Source: Mesorhizobium sophorae
Lineage (GTDB): Bacteria > Pseudomonadota > Alphaproteobacteria > Rhizobiales > Rhizobiaceae
Direction: 5' to 3'
NCBI RefSeq assembly: GCF_002270415.1
Contig: NZ_NNRI01000007.1
Span: forward strand, 310,001-374,000
Length of the DNA: 64,000 nt
Of the stretch, positions 61,552 to 64,000 are shown one piece after another. The first letter of the stretch is position 1. Every line of letters begins with the position of its first letter. The notes under the pieces were generated by a model. The model was not told the DNA's origin, did not search any database, and was given only the letters and a program-made list of their open reading frames with translations. The translations under genes were made by a program, and so were the position numbers.

Positions 61552-61686
61552 GTGTTGAGATTCAGGTCAGGCCGAGTCGAGAATGGTGGCTTCCGAAAAC
61601 CGGAGCGGAGCGTACTTAAGGTACGTGAGCACCGGAAGCGCAGGAAGCCCGCCATTCGCAGGCCGGCCTCACCTGAATATCGACAC
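61552..61686. repeat. Long imperfect palindrome between convergent genes
   Basis: A 135-bp inverted repeat: arm GTGTTGAGATTCAGGT...AATGGTGGCTTCC pairs with GGAAGCCCGCCATT...ACCTGAATATCGACAC, with a nested CGTAC-TTAAG-GTACG tip. It resembles a repeat unit or a remnant of a small non-coding element, and its RNA would form a long hairpin. It lies between the class V aminotransferase gene and the leftward ABC genes, where it could end transcription from both sides. Confidence 0.75.
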
Positions 61687-61692
61687 GCCCGG

Positions 61693-62523
61693 TCAGGCGG
61701 CCTTCTTCTTTGCCAGCCTCGCCTTGATCGAAGCGACGTCGGCGCGCGGCGTCGCCGCGAACAGCGTCTTGGTGTAGCTGTGCTTGGGGTCGGCGAAGAC
61801 CTCTTCGCGCGAGCCGTATTCGACCGCTTCACCGAAATACATCACCATCACGTCGTCGGCGATGTAGCGCACCACCGACAGGTCGTGGCTGATGAAGACG
61901 TAGGTCAGCTGGAACTCGTCCTGCAGATCGGCGAGCAGGTTGAGCACCTGCGCCTGCACAGACAGATCGAGAGCCGAGACCGGCTCGTCCAGCACCAAGA
62001 GGCTGGGGTTGAGCATCAGCGCTCGGGCGATGGCGATACGCTGGCGCTGGCCGCCGGAAAACATATGCGGATAGCGATTGTAGTGCTCGGGTCCGAGACC
62101 GACCTTCTTCAGCATCTTCATGGCAAGGTCGCGCCGTTCCTCAGCCGGCTTGCCGGTGTTGATGAGCAGCGGTTCGCCCAGCACGTCGCCGATTTTCTGG
62201 CGCGGGTTGAGAGACCCGTAAGGGTTCTGGAAAACGATCTGCACCTTGCGGCGCATCTCCTTGCTCAGCCCGTCCTTGGCGATGTCGACCTTGTTGCCGT
62301 CGATGAACAGCTCACCCGAAGTCGCAGGATCGATCAGCGTGATGATGCGGGCCAGCGTCGACTTACCGCAGCCGCTTTCACCGACGATTGCGAGCGTCTT
62401 GCCCTTGTCGACGCTGAACGAGACACCCTTGACCGCATGCACCGTACGCTGTGCGCGAAACAGCCCGCCCCCGACATGATAGTCGCGGACGATATTCTTG
62501 CCTTCGACGACCTTGATGCTCAT
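61693..62523 (-). CDS. Oligopeptide ABC transporter ATPase, DppF/OppF type
   Basis: ATPase of 276 residues: Walker A GESGCGKST, signature FSGGQRQRIAIARAL, Walker B LLVLDEPVSALDLSVQAQVLNLL, and AATPRAD near the C-terminus. The N-terminal ALFRAQRTVHAVKGVSF segment (GGLFRAQRTVHAVKGVSF) is typical of OppF/DppF. It ends with a Lys-rich tail. The ATG overlaps the upstream DppD-type stop by ATGA. Confidence 0.9.
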   Translation of the reverse strand: MSIKVVEGKNIVRDYHVGGGLFRAQRTVHAVKGVSFSVDKGKTLAIVGESGCGKSTLARIITLIDPATSGELFIDGNKVDIAKDGLSKEMRRKVQIVFQNPYGSLNPRQKIGDVLGEPLLINTGKPAEERRDLAMKMLKKVGLGPEHYNRYPHMFSGGQRQRIAIARALMLNPSLLVLDEPVSALDLSVQAQVLNLLADLQDEFQLTYVFISHDLSVVRYIADDVMVMYFGEAVEYGSREEVFADPKHSYTKTLFAATPRADVASIKARLAKKKAA

Positions 62524-63371
62524 GCGGCGGCTCCCGAAGGCGCCGGCTCGAACAGCATGTCGGAAACGGTCGGCAGCCGGTCGCCGACGGCATTCTCCGG
62601 CAGGGCCGACAAAAGCGCGCGCGTGTAGTTGCTCTTCGGCGATTCAAACAGCGACAGCACGTCGGCCTCTTCCATCTTGCGGCCCTTGTACTGGACGACG
62701 ACGCGGTCGGCGGTCTCGGCAACGACGCCCATATTGTGGGTGATCATGATCAGCCCCATGCCGTATTTGGCCTGCAACGACACCAGGAGATCGAGGATCT
62801 GCTTCTGGATGGTGACGTCGAGGGCGGTGGTCGGCTCGTCGGCGATCAGCAGCTTCGGATTGCAGGCGATGGCGATGGCGATCATGACGCGCTGGCACTG
62901 GCCGCCCGACATCTGGTGCGGGAACGAGTTCAGCCGTTCCGCCGGCTCGGCAATACCGACCTGCGTCAAGAGTTCGATGGCGCGCTCCCGGCGCTGCGCA
63001 CCGGCCATACCCATATGAAAGCGCAGCACCTCTTCGATCTGGAAGCCGACGGTGAAGCAGGGATTGAGGCTGGCCATCGGCTCCTGGAAGATCATCGACA
63101 TGTCCTTGCCGACGATCTTGCGCCGCTCGGCAGGGCTTAGCTTCAGAAGATCGCGGCCATTGAAGCTCATGCGGTCGGCGGTGACAGTGGCCGTCCATGG
63201 CAACAGCCCCATGACCGCCAGCATCGACACCGATTTGCCTGAACCGGATTCGCCGACGATCGCCAGCACTTCGCGCTCGTCGACATGGAGCGACACGCCG
63301 TCAACGGCGCGGAATGAACCGGAAGCGGTCTGGAACTCGACGACGAGGTTCTGGATATCGAGCAGCGCCAT
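62520..63371 (-). CDS. Oligopeptide ABC transporter ATPase, DppD/OppD type
   Basis: ATPase of 283 residues: Walker [11 protein letters not shown], signature [17 protein letters not shown], Walker [17 protein letters not shown] and the [19 protein letters not shown] motif. The signature has QCQ instead of the usual QRQ, which is tolerated. The ATG at 63371 shares a base with the permease stop (TGATG); a GTG one codon earlier is also in frame. It forms an ATPase pair with the preceding DppF-type protein. Confidence 0.9.
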   Translation of the reverse strand: MALLDIQNLVVEFQTASGSFRAVDGVSLHVDEREVLAIVGESGSGKSVSMLAVMGLLPWTATVTADRMSFNGRDLLKLSPAERRKIVGKDMSMIFQEPMASLNPCFTVGFQIEEVLRFHMGMAGAQRRERAIELLTQVGIAEPAERLNSFPHQMSGGQCQRVMIAIAIACNPKLLIADEPTTALDVTIQKQILDLLVSLQAKYGMGLIMITHNMGVVAETADRVVVQYKGRKMEEADVLSLFESPKSNYTRALLSALPENAVGDRLPTVSDMLFEPAPSGAAA

Positions 63372-64000
63372 CACGACCTCCTCAGTTTCGGATCGAGCGC
63401 GTCACGCAGACCGTCGCCGATCAGATTGATGGCAAGCACAGTGATGAGGATGGCAAGACCGGGGAAGGTCACGACCCACCAGGCGCGCAGGATGAATTCG
63501 CGCGCCGAAGCGAGCATCGTTCCCCATTCGGGCGTTGGCGGCTGGGCGCCGAGGCCGAGGAAGCCGAGAGCGGCCGCCTCGAGGATAGCGTTGGAAAACG
63601 ACAGCGTGCCCTGGACGATCAGCGGTCCCAGGCAATTCGGCAGGATGGTGCGAAGCATCTGCCTGATATGGCCGGCGCCGGCGACCTTCGCCGCCACGAC
63701 ATATTCGCGGCTCTTCTCCGCCATCACGGCAGCGCGCACCAGCCGCGCGAAATGCGGCTGCAGGACAAGCGCGATGGCCAGCATCGCATTGAACAGGCCA
63801 GGGCCAAGGATGGTGACCATCACCAGCGCCAGCAACAACGACGGGAAAGCCAGGATGAGGTCCATCACGCGCATGATCGCCACGTCGACCCAGCCGCGGA
63901 AATAGCCGGCCAGCAGGCCGAGCGTGATGCCGCCGGTGAGCGCCAGCGAGACCACGACCGCGCCGATCAGCAGCGAGAAGCGCGCGCCGTAGAGCAGGCG
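63371..64000 (-). CDS. Oligopeptide ABC transporter permease, DppC type (5' end outside window)
   Basis: The C-terminal 209 codons of a DppC/OppC-type permease run to the window end with no stop upstream, so the gene continues beyond 64000; the ATG at 63955 is internal. In-frame translation up to 64000 reads RLLYGARFSLLIGAVVVSLALTG, the conserved start of the permease core after GTD..GRD. The EAA loop is AEKSREYVVAAKVAGAGHIRQMLRTILPNCLGPLI, and the end is VLAINLIGDGLRDALDPKLRR. The DppB and binding-protein genes are expected further upstream. Confidence 0.88.
   Translation of the reverse strand, partial: RLLYGARFSLLIGAVVVSLALTGGITLGLLAGYFRGWVDVAIMRVMDLILAFPSLLLALVMVTILGPGLFNAMLAIALVLQPHFARLVRAAVMAEKSREYVVAAKVAGAGHIRQMLRTILPNCLGPLIVQGTLSFSNAILEAAALGFLGLGAQPPTPEWGTMLASAREFILRAWWVVTFPGLAILITVLAINLIGDGLRDALDPKLRRS

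Overview
The window reads as chromosome of a high-GC alphaproteobacterium of the Rhizobiales, most like Mesorhizobium. The grounds are the kdsB-pheA/cytochrome c neighbourhood, a yejABEF-type peptide transporter with two binding proteins, dispersed imperfect palindromes of the kind common in Rhizobiales intergenic DNA, and many peptide and amino-acid ABC transporters. No organism-specific marker was available, so the genus is an inference.

Layout: 1-3254 holds housekeeping genes (3' end of a NADH pyrophosphatase, a Dabb protein, pheA, kdsB, a membrane-anchored cytochrome c). 3419-11065 is a peptide/microcin C-type ABC operon with tandem substrate-binding genes. 11104-17636 holds a hydroxyacid dehydrogenase, a lipoprotein, a TPR-methyltransferase, a paired DNA exonuclease and ATP-dependent DNA ligase, and an unknown membrane protein.

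17944-28685 is an integrated element of about 10.7 kb. It sits in a tRNA-Thr(CGT) gene and is bounded by a perfect 54-bp repeat of the tRNA 3' part. It carries a tyrosine integrase, an AlpA-like regulator, a RepA-like ATPase, an XRE regulator and a compact five-gene cargo: a GHKL (MORC/MutL-like) ATPase, a Rossmann-like partner, a C5-cytosine methyltransferase, Vsr, and an HNH endonuclease with an uncharacterised N-terminal domain. The cargo looks like a modification/restriction defence operon and is the strongest candidate for a little-described system.

28774-34646 returns to host DNA: tRNA-Cys, a DUF2158 protein, an EF-hand protein, an ECF sigma factor with anti-sigma-like and periplasmic metal-sensor-like partners, a GCG_CRPN protein, and a DUF1800/DUF1501 pair.

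34659-64000 is a large catabolic and uptake region. Its core is a leftward operon (cyclase/isatin-hydrolase-like enzyme, FAD oxidoreductase, MarR, indolepyruvate ferredoxin oxidoreductase-like subunits) divergent from a rightward FAD oxidoreductase and peptide-type ABC operon. Further right come a fused 2-aminobenzoyl-CoA monooxygenase/reductase, SDR, second MarR, enoyl-CoA hydratase, acyl-CoA dehydrogenase, RidA, a luciferase-like monooxygenase, an HpcH/HpaI aldolase, an aminotransferase, an amino-acid ABC pair, a class V aminotransferase and another oligopeptide ABC set cut by the window end. Four promoters share a TTTnAAGCnTnAAA-type palindrome, so the region is probably one MarR regulon. 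I infer a route isatin -> isatinate -> 2-aminobenzoyl-CoA -> ring-reduced CoA esters, in which the ferredoxin oxidoreductase makes the CoA thioester. That would explain why no CoA ligase is present in the window. It resembles MarR-controlled indole-3-acetate/anthranilate catabolic loci of plant-associated bacteria.
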